A stretch of DNA of 38,140 nucleotides, taken from contig CAZCXU010000012.1 in NCBI GenBank assembly GCA_964502885.1, positions 1 through 38,140 of the forward strand, read 5' to 3'. This stretch comes from XYB1-FULL-44-23 sp964502885 (GTDB taxonomy: Bacteria; Patescibacteriota; Microgenomatia; CAZETR01; Amesbacteraceae). This document shows positions 15,662-24,175 of the stretch, piece after piece. Positions within the stretch are counted from its first letter, which is position 1; each line of letters begins with the position of its first letter. Made by a program: the position numbers and the translations under genes. The notes under the pieces were generated by a model. The model was not told the DNA's origin and ran no database searches. It saw nothing but the letters and a program-made list of their open reading frames with translations.

Positions 15662-16669
15662 GTGTCCTTTTATCCACTTCGTCCAAGTCTTGCCGTAATT
15701 ATTGCGTTTGCAGTATTAGTCCTATTGTTGTCATTGCTCCGGATAAATCTTTTCCCATTTATTTCCTCTCCTAAATCAGAACCGCAGTTAAATTCGGTTG
15801 CACAACAGACGATCCCCACTCCTGCTGAAGACATTCTGCCCACCATTGAAATGCCCACGGTTCCTCCTTCTCCCTCTCCCGCCTTGGAACCCAGTCCATC
15901 GCCTACCCCTACCTCAACCCCAAAACCAAAACCCACCACAGCTCCCACGCTCGTCCCGCCTGCTGGTGCAGGACTCAGCCGTGGTACCATTTCTACCGCC
16001 AAAGGCAGTTTCTCTGCCACTGTTCTCACTGTGGATTTATCTACAGCCAGGATGCTCACAGACACAGGTAATGATGGCAACTGCACTACTGGTTGCACTG
16101 TTCTTTCCCTTTCTGATTACGTCTCACGAAATGGGGGATTTGCTGGCGTGAATGGTACTTACTTTTGTCCAGCTACGTATCCGGATTGTGCCTCCAAGAC
16201 AAATTCTTATGATTTTCCTGTCTACAACTCACGTCTCAACCGCTGGATAAATCAGGACAAACTTTTTTGGGGAGAGCGTCGCGCCATCGTCTATGTCGAT
16301 GGGTCCGGAGCTCACTATTTACACAACGCCAATAGTTTTTCCGGTAGTCTTACCGCTGGGATAGTTAATTACCCCGGATTGCTAAATGGTGGCAATGTAC
16401 AGATTGATGATTCTCAGTCCGGTCTATCCGATAAACAAAAAGCCAAAGGAACCAAAGTGGGAATTGGAGTAAAAACCAGCCAGGTAATAATGGTGGTCAT
16501 TGCACAAAACGTCAACATGGTGGAGTTTGCCCATGTTTTCAAATCATTAGGCGCAACAGGAGCTCTCAATCTGGACACGGGCGGGTCCACTGCCCTGATT
16601 AGCTCAGGAAAATATGTTTATGGACCCGGCAGGGCCTTACCAAATGCTGTCATTTTTGCAAAAAAGTAA
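15662..16669 (+). CDS. Membrane-anchored phosphodiester glycosidase (NAGPA/DUF2233-like)
   Basis: A 335-residue exported protein starting at GTG 15662, four bases after the upstream stop; longer starts would run far into the previous gene. It has one N-terminal membrane anchor (about 9-28), a Pro/Thr/Ser-rich linker (about 50-104, PSPSP and PTPTSTPKPK-like repeats), and a C-terminal domain (about 105-335) of the NAGPA family with AGVNGTYF (162-169), KVGIGVKTSQV and the glycine-rich LNLDTGGSTALI. Family members cleave GlcNAc-1-phosphodiester or related bonds, often in envelope polymers. The four Cys around 141-180 may form disulfides. Translation is probably coupled to the oxoamine synthase gene. 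Confidence 0.82.
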   Translation: MSFYPLRPSLAVIIAFAVLVLLLSLLRINLFPFISSPKSEPQLNSVAQQTIPTPAEDILPTIEMPTVPPSPSPALEPSPSPTPTSTPKPKPTTAPTLVPPAGAGLSRGTISTAKGSFSATVLTVDLSTARMLTDTGNDGNCTTGCTVLSLSDYVSRNGGFAGVNGTYFCPATYPDCASKTNSYDFPVYNSRLNRWINQDKLFWGERRAIVYVDGSGAHYLHNANSFSGSLTAGIVNYPGLLNGGNVQIDDSQSGLSDKQKAKGTKVGIGVKTSQVIMVVIAQNVNMVEFAHVFKSLGATGALNLDTGGSTALISSGKYVYGPGRALPNAVIFAKK

Positions 16670-16678
16670 TTTTCTCCC

Positions 16679-16707
16679 TTGAAAAATTTTACAATCGAAA
16701 GTAGAGT
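16679..16707 (+). promoter_or_regulatory. Candidate leaderless promoter
   Basis: TTGAAA (16679-16684), a spacer of exactly 17 bases, and TAGAGT (16702-16707), followed by only eight bases before ATG 16716. This predicts transcription starting at or next to the start codon of the coiled-coil gene. Confidence 0.5.
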
Positions 16708-16715
16708 TACCAGTA

Positions 16716-17162
16716 ATGTTGGAAGAAAACCCCGCTAGTTCAATCAGTCCGGCCATTACAGTTGGCGACTCATCGTCTTCAACTCAGGCCGTTGATCTTA
16801 CCGGTCTCATAAATTCCAATATCGCCATGATCGAGCGTCTCAAGACTGAGTCAGGCAAATTCAAAGAAATGCTTGATGATATCTTTAATAATGATCCCAC
16901 GTTTCAGGAACACGACAAGGCTGTAAAAGAAGCCAGCAAAATCAGGAGCAACACCAAAAAACAGATTCTCAAGACTCCCCAGGCTGCCGACCTGGACTCA
17001 AAAGTTCAGGAATTACGCAATCAAATAAAAAATCGCACACAGGACCTTTCCGAATTGTTGCAGGATTATGCAAAGACCACGGGCATGAGCTCGTTTGAGA
17101 CGGAAACAGGTCACGTCAAGCAGATTGTTTATTCAGCAAAACTGGTCGATATTGGGGGATAA
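16716..17162 (+). CDS. Conserved-looking coiled-coil protein of unknown function
   Basis: A 148-residue soluble protein. After a Ser/Pro-rich start (1-25), residues 28-120 are almost entirely charged helix with heptad-like spacing, for instance SKVQELRNQIKNRTQDLSELL, which suggests a coiled-coil dimer or hairpin. The C-terminus (about 125-148) is more mixed. There is no signal peptide, membrane helix or known motif, and I do not recognise a family. It has its own well-formed promoter directly ahead of the ATG and is followed by envelope genes. Its size and codon use look like those of a real gene. Confidence 0.65.
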   Translation: MLEENPASSISPAITVGDSSSSTQAVDLTGLINSNIAMIERLKTESGKFKEMLDDIFNNDPTFQEHDKAVKEASKIRSNTKKQILKTPQAADLDSKVQELRNQIKNRTQDLSELLQDYAKTTGMSSFETETGHVKQIVYSAKLVDIGG

Positions 17163-17181
17163 CTTCGGTTTGGGTATTGCG

Positions 17182-17214
17182 TTCGCTTCGCTTCGCGGGT
17201 ACATTAATTATAGT
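17182..17214 (+). promoter_or_regulatory. TTCGC triplet and -10-like element ahead of the L,D-transpeptidase
   Basis: Three tandem TTCGC units (17182-17196) occupy the -35 region of a -10-like TATAGT (17209-17214). The latter lies 12 bases before ATG 17227. The repeats could be an activator site or chance; no good -35 hexamer is present. Confidence 0.3.
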
Positions 17215-17226
17215 TAGCTTCAACAC

Positions 17227-17919
17227 ATGACCAAAGCTCAAAGCTCCGTAGACTGGCCACTCCTTCGACCACTGATTATCTTCGGCGTAATCTGTCTGAT
17301 AATTTTTTCTGCACTTCAACTTACTCTACGGCAAATGACAAATCCGGCGATATTTGCTGGATGCAAGCCTCAGGATGATATGCTTGGCATTCTTGACCCA
17401 TCACAAACGGTAGCTATATGGCAGGGAAATGTTATTGTTCCGCCGCATAGCTTGGCATCATCGCTAACTGCACAGGATGTCTCCATTTTAGGAGAAGTAT
17501 CGGAAGAAAAATGGATTGAGGTTGACCTGGTAAAGCAAAAACTTATTGCCCATCAGGGAGACTCGGTTTTTCTGGAATCCGCCATCAGTAGCGGTTTATG
17601 GAATAGTACTCCAGTGGGGGAGTATCGCATCTGGTACAAAGTCAAATCTACCAAGATGGAGGGGGGCAGTCGCTTGAACAATACCTACTACTATTTGCCA
17701 AACGTCCCTTATGCCATGTTCTTCCATGGAAACTATGGTATTCATGGGACATACTGGCACAACGATTTCGGCACGCCCAGAAGCCACGGATGTATTAATT
17801 CACCTACTTCCATTGCCGAAAAACTTTACCACTGGAGTGATCCCCCTATTCCCGAAGGACGCACCTGGGTCCGGTCCTCATCTGACAACCCGGGTACTCG
17901 GGTCATCGTTCATAAATGA
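17227..17919 (+). CDS. L,D-transpeptidase (YkuD domain)
   Basis: A 230-residue membrane-anchored protein with one N-terminal helix (about 14-34) and a C-terminal YkuD domain (about 95-230). The catalytic signature is complete: H173 in YGIHGTYW and S186-H187-G188-C189 in PRSHGCIN, with the catalytic Cys189. Such enzymes form 3-3 peptidoglycan cross-links or attach proteins to the wall outside the membrane. Its stop overlaps the ATG of the PAP2 gene by four bases (ATGA), so translation of the two is probably coupled and they belong to one envelope-building unit. The 60-residue stretch between anchor and domain has no repeats. Confidence 0.92.
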   Translation: MTKAQSSVDWPLLRPLIIFGVICLIIFSALQLTLRQMTNPAIFAGCKPQDDMLGILDPSQTVAIWQGNVIVPPHSLASSLTAQDVSILGEVSEEKWIEVDLVKQKLIAHQGDSVFLESAISSGLWNSTPVGEYRIWYKVKSTKMEGGSRLNNTYYYLPNVPYAMFFHGNYGIHGTYWHNDFGTPRSHGCINSPTSIAEKLYHWSDPPIPEGRTWVRSSSDNPGTRVIVHK

Positions 17920-18362
17920 TTTACTATCTGGGGCATTTCACCGACCACTTCATTTTCTTAACCACAATTCTGGTTCTTATGGGATTCTTGCGCTTCCGTA
18001 TTAGCGGACGACAGTTATTGCAGATTTTTACCTCCGCATTGATTGCTTGGCTTATCGCTTCATTTTTTAAAAACTTCTTTTATGTTCCCCGTCCTTACAT
18101 TATTGGACGTTTTACTCCCATGACAGATTATCTCTTGGATGGATCATTCCCCAGCAACCACGCCGCATATACATTCTCTCTTGCCTTCTCATTACTAAAT
18201 ATCTCAAAAAAACACGGATATTTTGGCATAATAATTGCAATCCTGACCGCAATCGGTCGGGTAGTTGCGGGTGTGCACTCTGTATATGATGTGTTAGCTG
18301 GTGCGCTGGTGGGTCTGATTAGTTCCCGCATAAAACTTTTCAATAAGAAAAATAATAAATGA
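17916..18362 (+). CDS. PAP2-family phosphatase, likely undecaprenyl-diphosphatase (BcrC-like)
   Basis: A 148-residue membrane protein with about four to five helices. The three PAP2 phosphatase motifs are present: K52 through R59-P60 (KNFFYVPRP), PSNH at 79-82 with H82, and GRVVAGVHSVYD with R115, H121 and D125. The common PSGH is PSNH here. With the overlapping L,D-transpeptidase gene the likely role is recycling the undecaprenyl lipid carrier for cell-wall synthesis; phosphatidylglycerophosphate phosphatase is an alternative. It is shorter than many PAP2 proteins but has all catalytic residues. Confidence 0.88.
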   Translation: MIYYLGHFTDHFIFLTTILVLMGFLRFRISGRQLLQIFTSALIAWLIASFFKNFFYVPRPYIIGRFTPMTDYLLDGSFPSNHAAYTFSLAFSLLNISKKHGYFGIIIAILTAIGRVVAGVHSVYDVLAGALVGLISSRIKLFNKKNNK

Positions 18363-18385
18363 AAAAAATTACTCAAAACATATCA

Positions 18386-18414
18386 TTGACACTTATCAGT
18401 CATGATGATAGACT
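18386..18414 (+). promoter_or_regulatory. Candidate leaderless promoter of lon
   Basis: A perfect -35 TTGACA (18386-18391), a spacer of exactly 17 bases, and -10 TAGACT (18409-18414). Only eight bases separate the -10 from ATG 18423, so the mRNA should start at about the start codon. No heat-shock operator such as CIRCE is seen. Confidence 0.65.
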
Positions 18415-18422
18415 GCTAAACT

Positions 18423-20795
18423 ATGGCCTTTTCGCTATCAAGAGTTGAATCAGAATCTCCGGAAAATATACATGAAATTCCCATTGTCGCATTGAGAGAT
18501 GGTGTGGTCTTTCCTCATACGGAAGCGCATTTGACTTTTGGCCGTCCCAAAAGCAACTCAGCAATCGAGGCGGCACTGAAAACCAACAAGCGCATTGTCC
18601 TGGTAGCTCAGCGTCACCCCACAAACACTCCCGGTTCCGACGATCTTTATCAAATCGCTACACTTTGTTCCATCGAGCAGGTCGCACCGTATGGCAATGA
18701 GCTTCTGGCCCTGGTAAAGGGAATTTCTCGCGTTCGCATAGAAAGTTTCACTTCTACAGACCCTTACTTTATCGGCCGTGTCACAGAATTACCTGAAGAG
18801 TATTCCGAAAATGACGAACTTATAGCTTTGGCCCGTCAGGTAGTTTCCGAATTCAAAAACTCATTCAATCTTGGTAAGTCTGTCGAATTTCCCGTATTCA
18901 TGCGGCTGATGGCCGGAGTATCTGCGCCCGAGTTGGCTGATCAGGTAGCTAATTCTCTTGAAGTTGGAGTTCAGGTGAAGCAGGAAATGCTGGAAACTGG
19001 AAGCGTCGGGGCTCGTTTGGAAAAAGTGCTGCACCATTTAGTTCATGAAATAAAGGTACTCGAACTGGAGAAGTCGATTTCGACCAAAACTCACGCAAAG
19101 TTCGAGAAAAATATGCGCGAACAGGTACTGCGCGAACGCAAACGTACTATTCAGGAAGAATTGGAAAAAATGGGAGCAGCGGAGGAAGATGCGGACGACG
19201 ATCTCTCTCAGCTTCGAAGACAGATCAGGGCGGCGCACATGCCGATAGAAGTCCGTAAAAAAGCTGACAAGGAACTGTCCCGTTTGTCTCAAATGAGTAT
19301 CCACAATCCCGAATCCAGCTACATTCGTTCTTATTTGGACTGGTTAGTGGACTTGCCCTGGAAATCGGGAGCTGCCGCTGCAAATGTTTCCCTTACTCGT
19401 GCGGCCAAAGTTCTCGATGAGGATCATTATGGACTGCAAAAAGTAAAAGAGCGCATTCTCGAGTACCTGGCCATACTCAAGCTAAAAAACCAGGCCAGTT
19501 CCAAGATCAAGAGTGGTCACCCGACCATTATCTGTTTTGCCGGGCCGCCCGGAGTCGGCAAGACTTCATTGGGTAAATCAATCGCAAAGGCTCTGGGGCG
19601 TAAGTTTGTCCGTGTCTCTTTGGGGGGGATTCGGGATGAGGCAGAAATTCGCGGTCATCGTCGGACCTATGTTGGAAGCATGCCCGGACGCATTATTCAG
19701 GGTATCAAAAATGCAGGCACCTCAAACCCTGTATTCATGCTCGATGAAATTGATAAATTGGCCAGTGACTACCGCGGTGATCCTTCTTCTGCATTACTGG
19801 AAGCATTGGATCCGGAACAGAATCGTGAATTCTCTGATCATTATCTGGAGGTTCCCTATGATCTGTCGCAGGTGATTTTTATTACCACAGCCAATATGCT
19901 GGACAACATCCCTGCGCCCTTGCGTGATCGTTTGGAAATTATCCAGTTTGCCGGTTACACTCTGGACGAAAAAGTAAACATCGGTTCAAAGTATTTGTGG
20001 CCAAAACAGATAGAGCAATCAGGTTTGCCGAAAGATATCAAAATCAGCGCAGAAGCTTTGGGCGAAATAATCAAAAGATATACAAGAGAAGCTGGAGTGC
20101 GTGATCTGGAGCGTCAGTTGGCCAAAGTTTGCCGCAAGATGGCTCGTCAGGTAGCCGAGAAAAAGACTATTCGTGGAGAAGTTTCGATCGCAGATGTTCA
20201 CAAATATTTGGGTCCACAGCGTTTACCGGAAACGCTTGCTGAGACCAAAGACGATGTTGGTATGAGCACGGGATTAGCTTGGACAGAAGCGGGGGGGGAT
20301 ATTTTATTTATCGAAGTGGCTCTTATGCCCGGCAAGGGTGAATTACAGCTTACCGGACAATTGGGTGACGTAATGAAAGAGTCAGCGCGGGCGGCTTATT
20401 CATACATCCGCAGTCGTTGGCAGAAACTTGGTCTGAAAGCCGATTTTTATAAGCATACCGATATTCATGTCCACGTCCCTGAGGGGGCAGTGCCCAAGGA
20501 CGGTCCTTCAGCCGGAATTGCCATAGCCACAGCCATTGTCTCAGCGCTATTAAACAAACCCACACATCGTGACTTTGCTATGACCGGAGAAATTACCTTG
20601 CGTGGACGTGTCTTGGAAATAGGCGGCGTAAAGGAAAAGGTCATCGCTGCTCATCGGGCTGGTATAAAACAGGTAATTTTACCCAAGGACAATTCAAAAG
20701 ATTTGGAGGATGTCCCCGGTAGTGTCAAAAAGGATTTGAAGTTTCACTTTGCTTCCCAATTGGACGATGTACTCAAACTGGCCATCTCCGCTTAG
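18423..20795 (+). CDS. lon: ATP-dependent protease Lon (LonA type)
   Basis: A 790-residue LonA protease of normal length. The N-terminal substrate-binding domain (about 15-210) starts EIPIVALRDGVVFPHTE. A helical linker follows, then the AAA+ domain with Walker A GPPGVGKTS (about 374-382) and Walker B MLDEIDK (about 438). The C-terminal serine protease domain carries the catalytic Ser at about 696 in PKDGPSAGIA and Lys at about 739 in GGVKEKVIAAHRAG, 43 residues apart as in E. coli. It degrades damaged and regulatory proteins in the cytoplasm. It is transcribed alone from a consensus-like promoter and converges with the ROK kinase gene. Nothing essential is missing. Confidence 0.98.
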   Translation: MAFSLSRVESESPENIHEIPIVALRDGVVFPHTEAHLTFGRPKSNSAIEAALKTNKRIVLVAQRHPTNTPGSDDLYQIATLCSIEQVAPYGNELLALVKGISRVRIESFTSTDPYFIGRVTELPEEYSENDELIALARQVVSEFKNSFNLGKSVEFPVFMRLMAGVSAPELADQVANSLEVGVQVKQEMLETGSVGARLEKVLHHLVHEIKVLELEKSISTKTHAKFEKNMREQVLRERKRTIQEELEKMGAAEEDADDDLSQLRRQIRAAHMPIEVRKKADKELSRLSQMSIHNPESSYIRSYLDWLVDLPWKSGAAAANVSLTRAAKVLDEDHYGLQKVKERILEYLAILKLKNQASSKIKSGHPTIICFAGPPGVGKTSLGKSIAKALGRKFVRVSLGGIRDEAEIRGHRRTYVGSMPGRIIQGIKNAGTSNPVFMLDEIDKLASDYRGDPSSALLEALDPEQNREFSDHYLEVPYDLSQVIFITTANMLDNIPAPLRDRLEIIQFAGYTLDEKVNIGSKYLWPKQIEQSGLPKDIKISAEALGEIIKRYTREAGVRDLERQLAKVCRKMARQVAEKKTIRGEVSIADVHKYLGPQRLPETLAETKDDVGMSTGLAWTEAGGDILFIEVALMPGKGELQLTGQLGDVMKESARAAYSYIRSRWQKLGLKADFYKHTDIHVHVPEGAVPKDGPSAGIAIATAIVSALLNKPTHRDFAMTGEITLRGRVLEIGGVKEKVIAAHRAGIKQVILPKDNSKDLEDVPGSVKKDLKFHFASQLDDVLKLAISA

Positions 20796-20833
20796 ACATA
20801 TAAATTGCGGCGCGAAAATACCAAAGGCCGTCA

Positions 20834-20904
20834 GACCGCGGGATTGAAGCGTCGGTCTCCAAACGAAGCCCGACTGCATAAATACCCCGACCGCAAGGTT
20901 GAAA
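20834..20904. repeat. Two imperfect direct repeats between convergent genes
   Basis: GACCGCGGGATTGAAG (20834-20849) and GACCGCAAGGTTGAAA (20889-20904) match at 12 of 16 positions, with a period of 55 bases. A third related core, CCGACTGC, lies at 20870-20877. Short inverted segments (GACCG/CGGTC and GTCGG/CCGAC) are also possible here. The region lies between the ends of lon and the ROK gene and may act in transcript termination, but no run of T follows. Confidence 0.3.
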
Positions 20905-20905
20905 G

Positions 20906-21712
20906 TTATTTATCTCGTAAATGTAGCAGAGCTCCCACAAGTCCGGATTCTTCTCCCAGGTGCGATTTGGATATCTGCGGCAAATAAGGAAATATCTTCA
21001 GCTTATCTATGAGCATGTCTTTAAGCTTATCTATATTAATCTGTTTGGATACTCCACCTCCCAGAATTATTATTTCAGGAGACCACATTACGATTACATT
21101 GTGAATTCCTATACTGAGCAGTTGGTGCTCGTCATCCCAGAAGCGCGGATCATTTATACTTTTTGCTTCAATGCCATATTTCTCTTTTATCGCCCTCCCG
21201 CTGGCAAATCTTTCCCAATAATCGATTCCTCCATCTGCATATATTATTTGCTGTCCGGGCTCAGAGCCTTGCCATCTGGGTATCAGTCTGCCGTCGATTG
21301 TCAGAGCACCGCCTATACCAGTGCCTATCGTCAGATAGGCAACTATCGTCTTGCCTTTTCCGGCTCCCATGTTTGCTTCTCCCAGCGCTTCCATGGCCGT
21401 ATCGTTTTCCAGACTAATCCTACAGTTAAACTTTTCCTGCAGAGCCCGTTTAATATTTTTCCCCTCCCAGGTCGTCAGGTTTGGAGATCTTATAAGGAAA
21501 TCTTTTTCGCTATCAAACACGCCTGCAATACCCCCGCCTATTTCAGAAATATCGCCACCGGCACCTAAGACTTTAGCTTCCTTAATCAACTCATCAGCCC
21601 ATAAATCAAAATCATTATTAGTCGGAAACACAGATATTTTTTCTATACTATGTCCCGTAGTGCTGATACCAGCACGGGTCGATGTCGCCCCCGCATTAAA
21701 TACAAATTTCAT
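20906..21712 (-). CDS. ROK-family sugar kinase without the zinc motif
   Basis: A 268-residue ROK-family protein, likely a glucokinase or related hexokinase in the cytoplasm. The first phosphate loop is degenerate (NAGATSTRAGI instead of the DxGGTxxR pattern), but the second is clear (LTIGTGIGGALTIDG, 127-141). The catalytic base D104 is present in LENDTAMEALGEA. The ROK zinc motif, CxCGxxGCLE preceded by GH, is missing: at that place stands EPGQQII followed by an ADGGIDYWERFASG segment. The protein is about 30 residues shorter than typical. It is divergent from the glucan synthase operon, so phosphorylating glucose released from glucan is a plausible role. Sugar specificity cannot be read from the sequence. 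Confidence 0.8.
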   Translation of the reverse strand: MKFVFNAGATSTRAGISTTGHSIEKISVFPTNNDFDLWADELIKEAKVLGAGGDISEIGGGIAGVFDSEKDFLIRSPNLTTWEGKNIKRALQEKFNCRISLENDTAMEALGEANMGAGKGKTIVAYLTIGTGIGGALTIDGRLIPRWQGSEPGQQIIYADGGIDYWERFASGRAIKEKYGIEAKSINDPRFWDDEHQLLSIGIHNVIVMWSPEIIILGGGVSKQINIDKLKDMLIDKLKIFPYLPQISKSHLGEESGLVGALLHLRDK

Positions 21713-21735
21713 CTGTTTTTTATCTTCAATAATTG

Positions 21736-21741
21736 TATACT
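21736..21741 (+). promoter_or_regulatory. -10 element of the glucan operon, leaderless start
   Basis: TATACT, close to the consensus TATAAT, is followed by seven bases and then ATG 21749. No good -35 is seen at 16-18 bases upstream. The 36-base intergenic region is shared with the divergent ROK kinase gene. Confidence 0.4.
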
Positions 21742-21748
21742 AATTGTA

Positions 21749-22942
21749 ATGCCCATCAAGGTGCTTATGTTTGGCTGGGAATTGCCCCCGTTTAATAGTG
21801 GTGGTCTGGGGACCGCTTGTTATGGCCTGACTCAGGCGCTTTCTGACCAAAATGTCGATATCACTTTCGTTCTCCCCAAACGTGTCGAGGTCAAAGCTGA
21901 TTTTATGAAGTTGGTGTTTGCAGACATTCAGGGCTTTTCCTGGCCTGAATTTTCTGTTTATGACACGTTGAAGTTCGCACCAGGCAATGTTCCTCCGGAC
22001 ATGGCCCGCGATCTGATCTCTGCCGTCAATCTATATGCCAAACAGGCGTCTGAAATTGCTCGCAAATACAACTACGACATCATTCATTCTCATGACTGGC
22101 TGTGCTTCCCTGCCGGAGTTGTCGCAAAGGAATCAGCTGGTAAGCCGCTGGTTTCTCATGTTCATGCCACCGAGTTTGATCGGGGAGGGGGTACTGGAGT
22201 AAACCCGGTAGTCTATGCGGTAGAAAAATACGGCTTGGACAAGTCAGATGCGGTTATTGCCGTGAGCAACTTCACAAAAAACCTACTCAAAAAGTATTAC
22301 CTCAATTCACCAGACAAGGTTAATGTGGTTCACAACGGCATCAATCCACAGGAAATGAATTTGCAGGTAGATGATAACAATCCTTTGGAAGCGCTGAAAA
22401 AGAACGGTTTCAAGATAGTTCTGTTTCTAGGCAGGCTTACTTTGCAAAAAGGCCCAGACTATTTCCTCAAAGCTGCAAAACGGGCTCTCGAATATTATCC
22501 CAAAGCCGTGTTTCTGGTAGCGGGTTCCGGCGACATGGAAAATCAGATGATCAAGATGACAGCCGAGTTGGGTATATCCGATCATGTGCTCTTTGCCGGA
22601 TTCATTCGTGGTCAAATGTTGACCCAGGCCTATCATGCCGCCGATCTGTTTGTCATGCCCTCTGTTTCCGAACCATTTGGAATTACCGCCCTGGAGGCAG
22701 TTGCCAGTGGCACTCCGGCTATCATCTCCAAGCAGTCCGGTGTCTCAGAGACGCTTGGTCATATTCTCAAAGTGGATTTTTGGGACGTGGAAGAAACTGC
22801 AAATCAGATTGTATCTGTTCTCAATTACCCCTCACTTCATAGGGCTCTCCGAGACAACGGCAAAAAAGAAGTCAAAAATGTCTCCTGGCAAGCAGCCGCA
22901 GCCAAAACCATCGACGTTTACAAAAAAGTTCTTTCTCATTAA
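21749..22942 (+). CDS. GT4/GT5-type glucan synthase (glycogen synthase-like)
   Basis: A 397-residue GT-B glycosyltransferase. The N-terminal half has the donor-binding loop WELPPFNSGGLGTACYG, and IIHSHDWLCFPAG follows in the middle. The C-terminal half has GRLTLQKGPDYFL and the retaining-enzyme EX7E motif E308...E316 in SEPFGITALEAV. This pattern is typical of archaeal-type glycogen synthases and related GT4 enzymes using UDP- or ADP-glucose. ATG 21749 is chosen because it begins with the family's MPIKVLMFGWELPP and sits seven bases behind TATACT; the longer in-frame start overlaps the divergent ROK gene. GH57 and GH13 genes follow at once, so the product is probably a storage alpha-glucan. 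Confidence 0.85.
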   Translation: MPIKVLMFGWELPPFNSGGLGTACYGLTQALSDQNVDITFVLPKRVEVKADFMKLVFADIQGFSWPEFSVYDTLKFAPGNVPPDMARDLISAVNLYAKQASEIARKYNYDIIHSHDWLCFPAGVVAKESAGKPLVSHVHATEFDRGGGTGVNPVVYAVEKYGLDKSDAVIAVSNFTKNLLKKYYLNSPDKVNVVHNGINPQEMNLQVDDNNPLEALKKNGFKIVLFLGRLTLQKGPDYFLKAAKRALEYYPKAVFLVAGSGDMENQMIKMTAELGISDHVLFAGFIRGQMLTQAYHAADLFVMPSVSEPFGITALEAVASGTPAIISKQSGVSETLGHILKVDFWDVEETANQIVSVLNYPSLHRALRDNGKKEVKNVSWQAAAAKTIDVYKKVLSH

Positions 22943-22945
22943 AAA

Positions 22946-24175
22946 ATGCCCGCAGTCTGTCTGTATTTTCAGGTTCACCAGCCATACCGTATCAAAAAGT
23001 ACCGCGTTTTTGATATAGGTCACGATCACGATTACTTTGAAAGTCCGGATGACAGCCGTCTGAGCAACAAAGCGATTCTCAAAAAAGTTGCCCAAAAGTG
23101 TTATCTTCCCGCCAATCGGGTATTTTTAGAACTTCTTAAAAAACACCCCGACTTCAAAATCGCCTATTCTTTGACTGGAGTTCTTTTAGATCAGTTAGAG
23201 GAGTATTCTCCCGAAACTTTGGCATCTTTTCAGGAGTTGGTTGCCACGGGTCAGGTGGAATTGCTTTCTGAGACTTATTACCATTCATTATCTTTTTTAT
23301 ATTCAAAACAGGAATTTGCGGAGCAGGTTCGATTGCATAGTCAGCGTATCAAGTCTCTGTTTCACAAAGTTCCCAAAGTTTTTCGCAATACCGAGCTTAT
23401 CTACAACAATGAAGTAGCTAAAAAAGTCGAAGAGATGGGATATTCCGGGATTATTGCCGAAGGTGCGGATCATATACTTGATTGGCGCAGTCCAAACTAT
23501 GTTTATCAGCCGGATGGTTGTTCAAAACTCAAACTGCTCCTAAAGAATTATCGCCTTTCTGATGACATCGCTTTTCGTTTTGGGAACCCCGATTGGAAAG
23601 AGTATCCACTCACTGCGCCAAAATTTACGCAGTGGGTAAATGCCATAAATGGTTCCGGTGACGTGGTGAATCTGTTTATGGATTACGAAACTTTTGGTGA
23701 ACACCAATGGGAAGATACGGGAATATTCGATTTTCTTAAAAGCCTCCCCGGAGAAATTCTCAAACACCCCGACAACTATTTTCTTACCCCATCTGAAGCC
23801 GTAGCCAAGCTTCCGGCTCGTGGAACCCTCAGTTTTCCGGGCTTTGTTTCCTGGGCAGATCTGGAACGTGACGTCTCCGCCTGGCTGGGCAACCCAATTC
23901 AGGACGACGCTTCAAACAAAATTTATTCACTGGAAGATTCCATCCGCAAATCAAAAAACCCCCAACTTCTTTCAGATTGGCGCCGTCTTTTGACTTCAGA
24001 CCACTTCTATTACATGTGCACCAAGTGGTTCAGCGACGGAGATGTGCATAAATATTTCAATCCTTACAATTCACCTTATGAGGCTTTTATTTCCTTTATG
24101 AATGTATTCAACGATCTGCAACAACGTCTGCAACCATCCAAAAAATCCCGGACCAGAAAGGTAAAACATGAGTAA
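22946..24175 (+). CDS. GH57-family alpha-amylase-like glycosidase
   Basis: A 409-residue GH57 enzyme. The first family motif is HQPYR (11-15). The catalytic nucleophile is E150 in FRNTELIYNN, and the general acid is D246 in MDYETFGEHQ. The C-terminal helical part is short but present. GH57 members are retaining alpha-amylases, amylopullulanases or branching enzymes; this one looks most like the intracellular alpha-amylase group and has no signal peptide. Its start is three bases after the glucan synthase stop, and its end overlaps the GH13 gene by eight bases, so the three genes form one operon. A branching role cannot be excluded, since no other GlgB is present. Confidence 0.88.
   Translation: MPAVCLYFQVHQPYRIKKYRVFDIGHDHDYFESPDDSRLSNKAILKKVAQKCYLPANRVFLELLKKHPDFKIAYSLTGVLLDQLEEYSPETLASFQELVATGQVELLSETYYHSLSFLYSKQEFAEQVRLHSQRIKSLFHKVPKVFRNTELIYNNEVAKKVEEMGYSGIIAEGADHILDWRSPNYVYQPDGCSKLKLLLKNYRLSDDIAFRFGNPDWKEYPLTAPKFTQWVNAINGSGDVVNLFMDYETFGEHQWEDTGIFDFLKSLPGEILKHPDNYFLTPSEAVAKLPARGTLSFPGFVSWADLERDVSAWLGNPIQDDASNKIYSLEDSIRKSKNPQLLSDWRRLLTSDHFYYMCTKWFSDGDVHKYFNPYNSPYEAFISFMNVFNDLQQRLQPSKKSRTRKVKHE

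Noticed and set aside
15670..16098. 142-residue minus-strand frame rich in Gly and Val
   Set aside because: It is the complement of the Pro/Thr-rich linker of the phosphodiester-glycosidase gene; repeated Pro codons read as Gly on the other strand.
20834..20904. CRISPR array
   Set aside because: The GATTGAA-like ends recall some CRISPR repeats, but there are only two divergent units, no regular spacers and no cas genes.
21650..21748. Longer start for the glucan synthase gene
   Set aside because: It would overlap the divergent ROK gene, and the added residues do not match the glycosyltransferase family, whose N-terminus begins at ATG 21749.
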